Assembly: GCA_030651695.1 (NCBI GenBank)
Contig: JAUSCD010000008.1
Span: forward strand, 1 to 64,000
Source: Pseudohongiella sp.
Lineage (GTDB): Bacteria; Pseudomonadota; Gammaproteobacteria; Pseudomonadales; Pseudohongiellaceae
Length of the DNA stretch: 64,000 nt
Direction of reading: 5' to 3'
This document shows, piece after piece, positions 25,971 through 36,062 of this stretch. The stretch's first letter is position 1. The number at the start of each line of letters is the position of its first letter. The position numbers and the translations under genes were made by a program. Below the pieces are notes generated by a model. That model made no database searches. It had not been told where the DNA came from and saw nothing but the letters and a program-made list of their open reading frames with translations.

Positions 25971-28199
25971 TTACCAGATTTTTACCCGAACATCCGACGG
26001 GCGGTACATGGCATCAGTCTCGCTGACCCCAAAAGCCTGATAAAACTCCGGCATATTCGACAGCGGGCCGAGCACCCGATACATGCCCGGCGAATGCGGT
26101 CCGGTGATCAGTTGCTGGCGCAGCGCCTCCTCGCGGAATGAAATCCGCCAGATTTGACCCCAGCCCAGGAAAAAGCGTTGCTCGCCGGTGAAACCATCGA
26201 TTTCTGCCGCGGGCTCACCATTCAGGCTTAGTTGCCAGGCCTTGTGCGCCACCGTCAGGCCGCCAAGATCTGCGATATTTTCTCCCAGCGCCAGCGCGCC
26301 CTGAATATGCAAACCGGGCAGCGGCTCAAACTGGTCGAACTGATCTATCATGCGCTGAGCCCGTTCTGTGAACTGGCTGGCATCTTCTTCCGCCCACCAG
26401 TCACGCAGATTGCCGTCACCGTCTGAACGACGACCCTGATCGTCAAAGGCATGGGTAATTTCATGGCCAATGACGGCACCAATCGCACCATAGTTCACTG
26501 CGTCATCAGCGTTCACATTGAAAAATGGCGGTTGCAGAATGGCAGCAGGGAACACAATTTCGTTCATCGTCGGGCTATAGTAGGCGTTCACCGTTTGCGG
26601 TGTCATAAACCACTCTTCACGATCCACCGGCTGACCCAGTCGCGACATCATGCGCTCGTGCTCGCAGGCAGTTGAGCGCAGAATATTGCCCAGCAGATCG
26701 TCAGCGCTGACCTGAAGACAGTTATAGTCCTGCCAGACCTCAGGATAGGCAATTTTGGTATTAAGACTGGCGAGCTTCTGCTGCGCTTCCTGTTTGGTGA
26801 TGGACGTCATCCACTCCAGTTCATCGATGGCTACTTCAAACGCCGCCAGCAAATTCTTCACCAGCGTATCCATGCGTTCGCGGGCAGCAGGCTGGAAATG
26901 GCGCTCGACATAGGCACGGCCGACGGCAAATCCCATCGCAGAGTCGACGGCTGCAACTGCGCGTCGCTCGCGCGATCGCATAGCGGGCTGCCCATTGAGC
27001 GTACGGCCAAAGAAATCGAATTGCTCTTGCACAAATGCATCACTCAGATACGGAGCAGCTGAGCGCAGCAGGTGGTAGCGGTGATAAAGTTTCCAGTCTT
27101 CCAGCGCGAGCTCTGTATAGAGCTCCGCCAACGCGCTCAGATAGGTTGGCTGACGCACCACAACGGCTGGCACATCCTGAATTTGTGCGCTGGTTAGAAA
27201 ACTCGCCCAGTTCAGACCCGGCGCCAACGTCGCCAGCTCCCGGGGAGTCAGTCTGTTGTAGGTAGCATTGCGGTCACGGTTCTGCACCCGCGTCCACTGC
27301 GGCAGGGCCAGCCTGGTTTCCAGTGCCAACACGCGCCTGGCGGCGTCTGCCGCATCTGCCTCCGGCGAGCCTGCCAGCACAAACATGCGGGCTATATGCG
27401 CCTGATACTGCTCACGCAAGGTCACAAAGCGGGCATCTTCACTCAGATAAAAATCGCGATCCGGCATTCCCAGACCAGACTGCCCCATACTGGTAATGTA
27501 TTCGTCAGACTGCCGCTGATCCTGCCCGACACCAAATGACACCGGAGCGCTCAGCCGGCGTAAAGGCGCTGAAGCCCAGAATGCGGCCAGAGCATCGTGG
27601 TCGGCAATCGCGTCTATTTCGTCCAGCAAGGGCTGCAGCGGCGTCAGTCCGCGTTGCTCCAGCGCCTGTAAGTCCATAAACGACCGGTACATATCACCGA
27701 TTTTCTGTATTTCGCTGCCCGCAGCCGCCTGTGATGCAGCCGCCTCCTGAACAATCACCAGTACTTGTTGGTCAGCGGCCTCGTTAAGCTCATCAAACGA
27801 TCCCCAGCGCGATCTGTCCTCTGGAATCTGTGTGTTATCCAGCCATCCGCCGTTCACGAAACGGAAAAAGTTGTCCTGAGCACTGGCGTTGGGATCCAGA
27901 TTAAACAGCTCGACGCCCGAGGACAGGGGCGATGACAAAGACGGCGCGCCCATCGCCGGCACCGCATTTTCGGCGACTGACTGCGCCTGCTCCTGACTCG
28001 CGCCTGCAGGCGTATTACTGTCCCCGGAACAGGCTGCCAGCAGCAAAAAACCTGCAGACAGCGCAAACAATGAAAATTTTCGACTGACAGGCCTTGAAAA
28101 AGCTTTTCCCTGCCGCCAGTTTCCGGAGACAGGGTGCGGGCGGGAAGTATTCGTCGCAGGGGAAAAAACAGAATTCTGTGCGGGTCTGACTGTAGACAT
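25971..28199 (-). CDS. M13 family (neprilysin-type) metallopeptidase lipoprotein
   Basis: Zinc endopeptidase of about 742 residues. The ATG at 28199 is chosen because it yields a conventional leader; the frame stays open to 28292. Cys in the lipobox LLLAAC marks a lipoprotein. The catalytic motif VIGHEITHAFDDQG is near residue 577 and the third ligand motif GENIADLGGL near 637; NAYYSPTMNEIVFPA is the substrate-binding strand. The protein ends VKIW, where many family members end CxxW. The gene is inserted in opposite orientation between ftsX and rpoH, which are neighbours in related genomes. It is probably periplasmic and degrades oligopeptides. Confidence 0.95.
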   Translation of the reverse strand: MSTVRPAQNSVFSPATNTSRPHPVSGNWRQGKAFSRPVSRKFSLFALSAGFLLLAACSGDSNTPAGASQEQAQSVAENAVPAMGAPSLSSPLSSGVELFNLDPNASAQDNFFRFVNGGWLDNTQIPEDRSRWGSFDELNEAADQQVLVIVQEAAASQAAAGSEIQKIGDMYRSFMDLQALEQRGLTPLQPLLDEIDAIADHDALAAFWASAPLRRLSAPVSFGVGQDQRQSDEYITSMGQSGLGMPDRDFYLSEDARFVTLREQYQAHIARMFVLAGSPEADAADAARRVLALETRLALPQWTRVQNRDRNATYNRLTPRELATLAPGLNWASFLTSAQIQDVPAVVVRQPTYLSALAELYTELALEDWKLYHRYHLLRSAAPYLSDAFVQEQFDFFGRTLNGQPAMRSRERRAVAAVDSAMGFAVGRAYVERHFQPAARERMDTLVKNLLAAFEVAIDELEWMTSITKQEAQQKLASLNTKIAYPEVWQDYNCLQVSADDLLGNILRSTACEHERMMSRLGQPVDREEWFMTPQTVNAYYSPTMNEIVFPAAILQPPFFNVNADDAVNYGAIGAVIGHEITHAFDDQGRRSDGDGNLRDWWAEEDASQFTERAQRMIDQFDQFEPLPGLHIQGALALGENIADLGGLTVAHKAWQLSLNGEPAAEIDGFTGEQRFFLGWGQIWRISFREEALRQQLITGPHSPGMYRVLGPLSNMPEFYQAFGVSETDAMYRPSDVRVKIW

Positions 28200-28395
28200 A
28201 GCCTCGTCACTCGTGCAATAAATGGTGGTAGAATACGGTCCTTTACGGGAACCTGGTAGCCGGATAATACATCCGGATGCCGTCAGAACCAAAGATCACT
28301 GGCGAGGCATGAGCCCACCAGAATTAGGTAAAGCAGGACTTTGTGTGCTCCGTTGAGCATAAAGAGTAAGCAAAGTACCTGATTTGAGAGGAATT

Positions 28396-29274
28396 ATGAG
28401 CATTGCAACCATGACGACTGGAAAAAGCCTTCAGCTTGCCGGCCCGTCCGTTCCGGGTCGCGACTTATCTGCTTATATTACGTCAGTCAACAGCATCGCC
28501 GTGCTGACTGCCGAGCAAGAACGCGAATTGGCCGACCGCTACTTCCATCAGGAAGATCTTGAAGCGGCGCGCCAGCTGGTTCTTGCACATCTGCGTTTTG
28601 TTGTACATCTGGCCCGCAGCTACTCAGGATACGGTCTGTCGCAGTCCGACCTGATTCAGGAAGGCAACGTGGGCCTTATGAAGGCGGTAAAACGCTTCAA
28701 CCCTGACATGGGTGTGCGCCTGGTGTCTTTTGCAGTGCATTGGATCAAGGCCGAAATTCACGAATTTATCCTGCGCAACTGGCGCATTGTCAAAATTGCC
28801 ACCACCAAGGCCCAGCGCAAGCTGTTCTTCAATCTGCGCAGCTCCAAAAAGAGCCTGGGCTGGTTAAACAACGATGAAGCTCAGGCCATGGCTGAAGATC
28901 TGGGCGTTGACGCTGCTGTTGTACGCCAGATGGAAGGCCGCATGGCCAACTACGACATGGCATTTGACGCTGATGCAGACGCCGATGATGACGAGGCTTA
29001 CAAATCTCCGGCTTATTATCTGGAAGATGACAGCTCGGATATGGCACGCCAGATTGAAGATACTGAGTGGGAAGAAGAGCAGACCAGCAGCCTGCACATG
29101 GCCATGAGCAAGCTGGATGACCGCAGCCGTGACATCATCAGCAGCCGCTGGCTGGCCAATGAAAAAGCGACCCTGCATGATCTGGCCGCCAAGTACAACG
29201 TGTCTGCCGAGCGTATCCGTCAGCTTGAGCAAAATGCCATGAATAAAGTCAAAGGCGCGATGATGGCGGCATAA
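28396..29274 (+). CDS. rpoH: Heat-shock sigma factor RpoH (sigma-32)
   Basis: 292 residues. GAGAGGAATT directly precedes the ATG at 28396; a TTG four codons earlier (28384) overlaps that site and is unlikely. Region 2 contains [19 protein letters not shown], and the RpoH box [13 protein letters not shown], unique to sigma-32, is present. Region 4 ends in the [24 protein letters not shown]. The acidic central insert ([15 protein letters not shown]) is slightly enlarged. It is transcribed on the plus strand after a 196-base upstream gap and is followed by a clear terminator. Confidence 0.97.
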   Translation: MSIATMTTGKSLQLAGPSVPGRDLSAYITSVNSIAVLTAEQERELADRYFHQEDLEAARQLVLAHLRFVVHLARSYSGYGLSQSDLIQEGNVGLMKAVKRFNPDMGVRLVSFAVHWIKAEIHEFILRNWRIVKIATTKAQRKLFFNLRSSKKSLGWLNNDEAQAMAEDLGVDAAVVRQMEGRMANYDMAFDADADADDDEAYKSPAYYLEDDSSDMARQIEDTEWEEEQTSSLHMAMSKLDDRSRDIISSRWLANEKATLHDLAAKYNVSAERIRQLEQNAMNKVKGAMMAA

Positions 29275-29318
29275 GCTCTCATTGCGGGCCGAAGACTTCA
29301 CGGCAAGCCTGAATCCGA

Positions 29319-29347
29319 AGCCGCTGCCAAGCACAGCGGCTTTTTTT
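29319..29347 (+). terminator. Rho-independent terminator after rpoH
   Basis: AGCCGCTG and CAGCGGCT form an 8-bp stem around a 7-nt loop, followed by an unbroken T7 run. Confidence 0.88.
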
Positions 29348-29406
29348 ATTGCATCAAATTAACTGACATTGAACACTCCAAGACCGGTGCGCCCGGGAGA
29401 TGAAAC

Positions 29407-29787
29407 ATGCCTACCCTGATTATTGCGATTGCTGCCATTAACGGTTTTCTGGCCGTAGCACTTGGCGCGTTTGCCGCCCACGGATTAAAAGCCCGACTCG
29501 CGCCTGACATGCTGGCAATTTTTCAGACTGGTGTGCAGTATCAGATGTATCACGCGCTGGCCATGTTTGGTGTTGGCCTGCTGTGCATGCAGATCAGTGA
29601 CTCGGCAATGTTGCGCGCCAGCGCCTGGTCCTTCCTGGCCGGTATCGTGATTTTTTCCGGCAGCCTTTATATTCTCAGCCTCAGCGGCATCCGCTGGCTT
29701 GGCGCAATCACGCCGATCGGCGGCGTTGGATTTATTCTGGGCTGGTTGTTGTTGGCGGCAGCCATGTTGTTTGGCCGCAGCGCCTGA
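29407..29787 (+). CDS. DUF423 membrane protein
   Basis: 126 residues with four hydrophobic segments, matching the small DUF423 (YgdD-like) inner-membrane family. The signature GAFAAHGLKARL near residue 19 and the QTGVQYQMYHALAMF segment near 41 are diagnostic. The function is not known. It stands between rpoH and thiS. Confidence 0.92.
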   Translation: MPTLIIAIAAINGFLAVALGAFAAHGLKARLAPDMLAIFQTGVQYQMYHALAMFGVGLLCMQISDSAMLRASAWSFLAGIVIFSGSLYILSLSGIRWLGAITPIGGVGFILGWLLLAAAMLFGRSA

Positions 29788-29824
29788 TCTTTCGACTAGC
29801 AGGAAACCCGCAGGAATTTTGACC

Positions 29825-30025
29825 ATGCAGATACAGGTTAATGGCAAAGCTGTTGATCTCCCCGACAACAGCACGATTATTGATTTACTTGAGCAGTTGG
29901 GAATGACAACGGGGCGTTTGGCGGTAGAGCTCAATACCGAGATAGTCCCACGCAGCCAACACGCCAGCACAGCACTCAAAAATGGCGACTGTGTTGAAAT
30001 TGTGCACGCGATTGGTGGCGGTTAA
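29825..30025 (+). CDS. thiS: Thiamine biosynthesis sulfur carrier ThiS
   Basis: 66 residues of ubiquitin-like fold. [13 protein letters not shown] is the first hairpin and the C-terminal VHAIGGG carries the Gly-Gly that is adenylated and thiocarboxylated. The ATG at 29825 is preceded by AGGAATTTTGACC; a longer frame from 29699 overlaps the DUF423 gene and is not used. It precedes thiG by 59 bases, its partner in making the thiazole ring. Confidence 0.95.
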   Translation: MQIQVNGKAVDLPDNSTIIDLLEQLGMTTGRLAVELNTEIVPRSQHASTALKNGDCVEIVHAIGGG

Positions 30026-30084
30026 CGTCTCGCGATTACCCGGATTCAGTTTTAAGCAAATCGACCCAAGGATTCAAAAACATC

Positions 30085-30909
30085 ATGCAACCAACTGCCA
30101 CGTCTCAAGCAAACGATAGAACACAGGCAACGGACAGACCGCTGGTACTGGCGGGCAAAACCTATCAGTCCCGACTCATCATCGGCAGCGGTAAATACCG
30201 CGACTTCCAGCAGAATCTCGATGCCATGGTGGCCAGCGGCGCGCAGATGATCACGGTCGCCATACGCCGGGTGAATCTTGGTCAGAACAAAGGCGAACCC
30301 AATCTGCTGGATGTTATTTCGCCTGAAAAATATACCATTCTGCCCAATACAGCAGGTTGTTACACCGCCGCCGACGCCGTGCGCACCTGTCGCATGGCGC
30401 GCGAACTACTGGACGGTCACAAGCTGGTCAAACTGGAAGTGCTGGGCGACCAGAAAACTCTGTATCCGAATGTGACTGAAACCCTGGTGGCTGCCGAGCA
30501 GCTGGTGGCGGATGGTTTTGACGTCATGGTGTACACCAGTGACGATCCACTGATCGCCAAACGTCTGGAGGAAATTGGTTGTATCGCGGTAATGCCACTG
30601 GGTGCTCCTATCGGTTCCGGTCTCGGCATTCGCAACCCCTACAACATTCGTCTGATTCTGGAAAATGCCAAGGTGCCAATTATTGTTGATGCCGGTGTGG
30701 GCACCGCGTCGGACGCCACTATTGCAATGGAACTCGGCTGTGATGGTGTACTGATGAATACTGCAATTGCTGAAGCGCGGGACCCGGTGCTGATGGCATC
30801 CGCTATGCAAAAAGCCGTCGCCAGCGGCCGCGAGGCCTGGCTGGCCGGGCGGATGCCGCGCAAACTTTACGCCAGCGCTTCGTCGCCCATTGATGGCACG
30901 TTCTTCTGA
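30085..30909 (+). CDS. thiG: Thiazole synthase ThiG
   Basis: Condenses the ThiS thiocarboxylate, deoxyxylulose phosphate and dehydroglycine to form the thiazole moiety of thiamine. 274 residues, a TIM barrel with the catalytic Lys in [10 protein letters not shown], a phosphate-binding [23 protein letters not shown] and a [10 protein letters not shown] loop. An 18-residue N-terminal extension ([18 protein letters not shown]) precedes the fold. Only one base separates its stop from trmB. Confidence 0.96.
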   Translation: MQPTATSQANDRTQATDRPLVLAGKTYQSRLIIGSGKYRDFQQNLDAMVASGAQMITVAIRRVNLGQNKGEPNLLDVISPEKYTILPNTAGCYTAADAVRTCRMARELLDGHKLVKLEVLGDQKTLYPNVTETLVAAEQLVADGFDVMVYTSDDPLIAKRLEEIGCIAVMPLGAPIGSGLGIRNPYNIRLILENAKVPIIVDAGVGTASDATIAMELGCDGVLMNTAIAEARDPVLMASAMQKAVASGREAWLAGRMPRKLYASASSPIDGTFF

Positions 30910-30910
30910 T

Positions 30911-31651
30911 ATGAAAAATAATCAGACACCAGAACAAGAGGACGCGCACGCTGGCACTGCAGCAGCCGACACACACACGCGTCGCCCGCTGCGCAGTTAC
31001 GTTATCCGCAGCGGCCGCCAGACGGTGGCTCAGCAGGAAGCCATAGAAAAATACTGGTCGCGTTACGTGATTGAAGATCACCTGACGCCTCTTGATGCAC
31101 AAACCCTGTTCGGCCGCGATGCACCTCTGGTGCTCGAAATCGGCTTTGGCATGGGCGACTCACTGGCCGAAATGGCGCTGGCCAATCCGGACAAAGACTA
31201 TATTGGTATTGAAGTGCATCGGGCCGGTGTAGGCAAACTGATCAATTATATTGAAAACGGGAATATCACAAATCTGCGCATGTATTGTTTTGACGCGGTA
31301 GAGATTCTTGCCAATTGCATCCCTGATGGCTCACTGGATCTGGTACAGATTTTTTTCCCCGATCCCTGGCACAAAAAGAAACACCAGAAACGCCGTCTGA
31401 TTCAGACACCCTTTGTGCTGGGTCTGATGCGCAAGCTGAAACCCGGCGGGCGCATTCATCTGGCAACCGATTGGGAACACTATGCCGAACAGATGATGGA
31501 AGTGCTCAGTGGCATCGACGGACTGACCAATACCGCAGGCGAAGGTAAGTACGCGCAGAACACCGGTCGCCCGGAGACAAAGTTCGAGCGCCGGGGTAAC
31601 CGTCTGGGCCACGGGGTCTGGGATCTGATGTTCGCCATGGAGGCTGCGTAA
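30911..31651 (+). CDS. trmB: tRNA (guanine-46-N7)-methyltransferase
   Basis: 247 residues from the ATG directly after the thiG stop. SAM motif LEIGFGMGDSL and the TrmB signature FFPDPWHKKKHQKRR are present, and TKFERRGNRLGHGVWDL is the usual C-terminal substrate loop. The frame is open upstream into thiG but that part is not used. ThiSG-TrmB is the order also found in Pseudomonas. Confidence 0.96.
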   Translation: MKNNQTPEQEDAHAGTAAADTHTRRPLRSYVIRSGRQTVAQQEAIEKYWSRYVIEDHLTPLDAQTLFGRDAPLVLEIGFGMGDSLAEMALANPDKDYIGIEVHRAGVGKLINYIENGNITNLRMYCFDAVEILANCIPDGSLDLVQIFFPDPWHKKKHQKRRLIQTPFVLGLMRKLKPGGRIHLATDWEHYAEQMMEVLSGIDGLTNTAGEGKYAQNTGRPETKFERRGNRLGHGVWDLMFAMEAA

Positions 31652-31782
31652 CAAGACGAGACGAGACTCCGCAAAGTGGCAAAGGCGGTCAGGCTGGGTT
31701 ATGCTCTTGCCGCATATTATCAAGCGCATGAATAAGCAGAATAGATTGAGCGCTTGCCGTACACACAGGAGTCCCGATCGCA

Positions 31783-33042
31783 ATGTCCACCCTGGTTACG
31801 CCAACACTTCCTGAATCCAGGTATCCAGCGTCAAGAGCTCAGCCGCGCAATTTTGCACGCCGCATCTTAAGCATTGGCTTGCTGGCGGTTGCCGGGCTCA
31901 CTCTGAGCGCTTGCGGCGTCGAAGAACTTCCCGACAACCCGCCCGCCGGTCAGCTGAACCTGCCGCGCACTATCGCCTGGTCGGCATACCCCACCGGCAC
32001 CGGTGGCTACAGCCAGGCCGTTGCCATCGGTAATATTCTGCAACGTCAGTACGGCGTGAACCTGCGCGTGGTTCCGGGCCGTAACGATGTCTCACGACTG
32101 GCTACTCTTCGCGCCGACCGCGTCCACATGTCTGCAGGTGGCTCGGAGGCAGTCTATGCGCAGGAAGGCATCCTTAATTTTGCCGCCCGCATCTGGGGGC
32201 CGCAACCGATCCGCGCCATTCTTTCCAACTTCTCAACCAGCTGCTCTTTCAGTTTTGCCACTGCTGCTGATGCCAATATCCGCACCATTGACGATATGCG
32301 CGGAAAGCGTCTGACTTTTGTACAAGGCGCACCGTCGCTGAACAATGCATCGACCGCCTTGCTGGCGTACGCCAACCTGACCTGGGACGATGTCCAGATC
32401 GTGGAAGTTGGCGGTTATAACGCCTCCATTGACGCTGTTATAAACAATCGTGCCGATGTCGCCGGCGGCGCCTGTAACTCGCCACCGTTTATGCGTCTGG
32501 ATTCTTCCCCGCGCGGTCTGCACTGGGTTGAGTTCCCGCACGATGATGCCGACGCCATACAACGTGTCCGCGACCGCTTGCCCTGGTATGTGCCTCATAT
32601 AGCCACCGAAGGTCCGGCAATTGACGTCAACCAGGGTGTGCGGGTTTTCACGTCAGCCTATCCGCTGCTGGTTGCAATGGATACCGCCGAAGAAGATACC
32701 GTCTACGGCCTGACCAAAGTCATCGCCCTGCACTATGACGAATACAAAGCCTCGGCACCCGGCGCCAATGGCTGGCTGATCATGGGCCAGCAACTCGAGA
32801 ACGCGTTTATCCCGTACCACGAAGGCGCTATCCGCTACTTTAAGGAAATTGGTATCTGGACGCCTGAGGCTGAAACCAAGCAACAGGAAAACCTCAATCG
32901 TCAGCAAGTGCTGATAGATGCCTGGCAAGCCTATGAGCCAGGAGGGGTTGAAGATCGGGCAGCTTTTGAACAAGGCTGGCTGGCATTCCGGGAACAAGCT
33001 CTGGCGGAGAGAGGCCTGATCACCTTGTCTGAATCCCAGTAA
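31783..33042 (+). CDS. TAXI family TRAP transporter solute-binding lipoprotein
   Basis: 419 residues. It has an unusually long leader of about 45 residues with lipobox LSAC, and the binding fold begins RTIAWSAYPTGTGGYSQAVAIGNIL, the TAXI signature. Other typical parts are HMSAGGSEAVYAQEG and DDMRGKRLTFVQGAPS. It presents a small, probably organic acid, substrate to the fused permease encoded 63 bases downstream. AGGAG is 14 bases before the ATG. The substrate cannot be read from sequence. Confidence 0.93.
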   Translation: MSTLVTPTLPESRYPASRAQPRNFARRILSIGLLAVAGLTLSACGVEELPDNPPAGQLNLPRTIAWSAYPTGTGGYSQAVAIGNILQRQYGVNLRVVPGRNDVSRLATLRADRVHMSAGGSEAVYAQEGILNFAARIWGPQPIRAILSNFSTSCSFSFATAADANIRTIDDMRGKRLTFVQGAPSLNNASTALLAYANLTWDDVQIVEVGGYNASIDAVINNRADVAGGACNSPPFMRLDSSPRGLHWVEFPHDDADAIQRVRDRLPWYVPHIATEGPAIDVNQGVRVFTSAYPLLVAMDTAEEDTVYGLTKVIALHYDEYKASAPGANGWLIMGQQLENAFIPYHEGAIRYFKEIGIWTPEAETKQQENLNRQQVLIDAWQAYEPGGVEDRAAFEQGWLAFREQALAERGLITLSESQ

Positions 33043-33105
33043 AGGCGTGAGCACTGACAAATGTCCGAACCCTGTAATTCATAACATCAACAAAGACGAC
33101 AACTC

Positions 33106-35112
33106 ATGAGCAACAGCATTATTCCGCCCATTGCGCCACCAGACGAGACCAAGGACGATTCCGAGCTGCCCGCAATCGGGCGCTACCGGCAGCTGGCCAT
33201 CAAGTGGCGCGCCGCCATGGCCATCCTGACTGCTGCGGCTACCTTCCTCGCCATCAATCAGATTTTTGCCTTCGGTTTTTTTATGAACATCACCATGCTG
33301 GATGGCAGGTACCTCTACCTGATTACCGGCCTGATGTTGATCATGGTGTTTATCACGTTCCCGTCTCATCGCAGTAATATCGATTTTGTGCCATGGTACG
33401 ACAAAGTCATCATGGGCCTGATCGCCGGTATCTTCAGTTATTTTGCTTACAATGCCGATCTCATCATTCTCGATGCCTGGGAATATGCCGCGCCGCCTCT
33501 GGGCATCGCGCTGGCACTGATTACTTGGGCAATTATTCTGGAAGCCGGCCGTCGAGCCGGCGGCTGGCCGATATTCTTTATTGTGCTGGTGCTGTCTCTG
33601 TACCCGATTTACGCCGACAAAATGCCGGATGTGGTAGCCGGTATCGGCATGCCCATCCATGATGTCGCGATCTTCCATATCCTGGGTGAAGAGAGTCTGT
33701 TTGGCGTAGCACTGAACTCTTTTGCCATGCTGGTATTCGGTTTTATTTTGTTTGGTGTTGCTTTGCAGCACACAGGCGGTGGTCCGTTTTTTATCAATCT
33801 GGCGTTTGCTCTTCTTGGCCACAAGCGCGGCGGCGCAGCGAAGGTAGCGGTGTTCTCCAGCGGACTCATGGGCTCCATGAGCGGCGGCCCGATTACCAAT
33901 GTGCTGACCACCGGCCCATTGTCCATCCCGGCAATGCGTCGTACCGGGTTCTCACGCGGGTATGCCGCGGGCGTTGAAGCCTGCGCATCAACCGGTGGCG
34001 TCATGATGCCGCCTATCATGGGCGCTACTGCGTTTGTGATGGCAAGCTTTCTGGGCATCAGTTACGTCACCATCGCGGTTGCCGCGATTGTGCCCTCGTT
34101 CCTTTATTTCTTTGGTCTGTTTATGCAGATCGATGCGTATGCGGCGCGTAACAAACTCAAAGGACTGCCAAAGGACGAATTGCCCAGACTGGGTCAGGTT
34201 TTCAAAGAAGGCTGGTACTTTATCGCTGTGTTTGCAGTGCTGACTTTTATGCTGGTGTATATGCAGCGCGAAGCCACGGCGCCGTTTATTGCGACAGGCG
34301 TGCTGCTGATCATCAACCAGTTCACCAAACATCGCATGAATCTGGAAAGATTTATGTTACTGGTGGCCGGGGCTGGCCGACTGATGGCGGAGCTGGCCGG
34401 TATTCTTGCTGCGATCGGATTGATTGTTGGCTCACTGGCGGTGACAGGCATGGCGGGCACACTGGCCAATGACCTGTTGTATCTGGCCGGCGACAACGTA
34501 CTGGTGCTGCTGTTTATGGGCGCCGCCACCAGCTTTGTGCTGGGTATCGGCATGACGGTGACAGCAGCCTATATCTTTCTTGCTATCGTACTGGCGCCGG
34601 CGCTGATCGCTGCAGGTCTCAACCCGCTGGCCTCGCATATGTTCATCATGTACTGGGGCATGCTCAGCTTTATTACGCCTCCGGTGGCACTGGCGGCCTT
34701 TGCAGCAGCATCGGTTGCCCAGGTTTCACCGATGCGCGCTGGCTGGGAAGCGATGCGGCTGGGAACCATCATTTATTTTATCCCGTTCTTCTTTGTGTTG
34801 AATCCGGCGCTGTTGCTGCAAGGTGAATTTGCAGAAGTTGTGCTGATGATCAGTACCGCGCTGTTGGGTGTGGTAATCATTTCTGCTGGCTTGCAGGGTT
34901 ATCTAATCGGGTTTGGCCGTCTTGGCGAAGGCAGACCCGGCTTGTTCCCGCGTATATGCCTGACGCTGGCAGGACTGACACTGGCGGCGCCTTCAGGCGG
35001 TTTGATTGATATCAGCCAGGTGATGCTACTCACAATCAGCGGTACTTTGTTCGCAGCTGGCATTGGGTTTACGCTGTGGCAACGTAAACAGACCGGGCCA
35101 CAAGCGATCTGA
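33106..35112 (+). CDS. TRAP transporter fused permease (DctQM, 4TM/12TM type)
   Basis: 668 residues with about 16-18 hydrophobic segments. The N-terminal third (about 35-200) is the DctQ-like part. The rest is DctM-like, with SGGPITNVLTTGPLSIPAMRRTGF, ACASTGGVMMPPIMGATAFVMA and GMTVTAAYIFLAIVLAPAL. It couples sodium or proton gradients to uptake of the substrate bound by the TAXI protein. The pair forms a two-gene operon. Confidence 0.94.
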   Translation: MSNSIIPPIAPPDETKDDSELPAIGRYRQLAIKWRAAMAILTAAATFLAINQIFAFGFFMNITMLDGRYLYLITGLMLIMVFITFPSHRSNIDFVPWYDKVIMGLIAGIFSYFAYNADLIILDAWEYAAPPLGIALALITWAIILEAGRRAGGWPIFFIVLVLSLYPIYADKMPDVVAGIGMPIHDVAIFHILGEESLFGVALNSFAMLVFGFILFGVALQHTGGGPFFINLAFALLGHKRGGAAKVAVFSSGLMGSMSGGPITNVLTTGPLSIPAMRRTGFSRGYAAGVEACASTGGVMMPPIMGATAFVMASFLGISYVTIAVAAIVPSFLYFFGLFMQIDAYAARNKLKGLPKDELPRLGQVFKEGWYFIAVFAVLTFMLVYMQREATAPFIATGVLLIINQFTKHRMNLERFMLLVAGAGRLMAELAGILAAIGLIVGSLAVTGMAGTLANDLLYLAGDNVLVLLFMGAATSFVLGIGMTVTAAYIFLAIVLAPALIAAGLNPLASHMFIMYWGMLSFITPPVALAAFAAASVAQVSPMRAGWEAMRLGTIIYFIPFFFVLNPALLLQGEFAEVVLMISTALLGVVIISAGLQGYLIGFGRLGEGRPGLFPRICLTLAGLTLAAPSGGLIDISQVMLLTISGTLFAAGIGFTLWQRKQTGPQAI

Positions 35113-35150
35113 GCCGTCATCAGGATATTAAAACCACACGGGCAACCACT

Positions 35151-35876
35151 TCAGAACCAGAGTCGGTGCTCGTGTTGTTTCAGCCAGCCCACATAGCGCT
35201 GATAGTCAGGGCAGACCTTTGCAACACTCTGCCAATAGGCCGGAGAGTGATTCATGTGTAGCAGATGGCACACTTCGTGGCTGATCATGTAATCAATCAC
35301 TCCGTCTGGCGCCAGCATAATCAGCCAGTTGTACTGAATACGACCGCCGGCAGTGCAATGCCCCCACTTGCTGCGGGTTTTGCGGTATACCACGTCCTTG
35401 AGTTTGTGCCCGACCTCCAGATATTCAGCCAGCGCGCGGGTACGTGGGGGCAGCCAGCTGCGCGCCTGCTGCAGCAGCCACTGCTTGAGCACAGCTTCCG
35501 CCTTGCTTGCGGAGATTGCCGGACCGCGGATTATCATCTGGTCGCCGTCTATTTCAACTCCGCCGCGTGAAGCATTTTCCAACCTTACGCGCAGCGCCCT
35601 GGCTTTGTAGTAAACCTGTCCGCCATCCTTCAGCGAGAGGCTTTCGGCCGCTCTCTGCTGCTTTTCAGCCAGTTTACGTTTAACCCAGCGCTGATGTTTG
35701 TCGAGAAAAACCAGCACATCTGCCGTCGAGATGTGCAAAGGCGCCCTGACCTCAACTGCGTCGTGGCGCACATGAACGGCAAGGCTCTTACGTTTGCTGC
35801 GCAATAACTGACAAGGCAACGGCAAGCCTTCTATCGACAAGATTTCCTGTGCGGGATGCCGTTTTCGGAACAACAT
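35151..35876 (-). CDS. YgjP-like metallopeptidase domain protein
   Basis: 241 residues of the SprT/YgjP (DUF45, WLM-like) group. HEVCHLLHMNHSPAYW holds the HExxH motif and third His, and the preceding KTRSKWGHCTAGGRIQYNWLIML is the family signature. The N-terminal part is a small beta domain that aligns with RSKRKSLAVHVRHDAVEVRAP. Proteolytic substrates are unknown. The gene is convergent with the TRAP permease (38 bases) and divergent from the HIT gene. Confidence 0.93.
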   Translation of the reverse strand: MLFRKRHPAQEILSIEGLPLPCQLLRSKRKSLAVHVRHDAVEVRAPLHISTADVLVFLDKHQRWVKRKLAEKQQRAAESLSLKDGGQVYYKARALRVRLENASRGGVEIDGDQMIIRGPAISASKAEAVLKQWLLQQARSWLPPRTRALAEYLEVGHKLKDVVYRKTRSKWGHCTAGGRIQYNWLIMLAPDGVIDYMISHEVCHLLHMNHSPAYWQSVAKVCPDYQRYVGWLKQHEHRLWF

Positions 35877-36062
35877 GAAATAAATCCGGAGCCACTGTTA
35901 AAACTGGTCTTGAGTTCTGAGACTGGAAATTGCGGCCTGACCGTTAAACGGGTACCACGCCAGCTCGATTGGACTGTAACATGATTTCCCGCATAATAGC
36001 GCCCCGGCCAGCGCCATCAGTTGCTGTGCAGAACGAGCCACTCGTATCAGGAGCTTCACCCC

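Noticed and set aside
33079-33822. Minus-strand frame of 247 codons opposite the TRAP permease start
   Set aside because: His/Gln/Asp-rich product typical of a frame antisense to membrane helices; no supporting signal.
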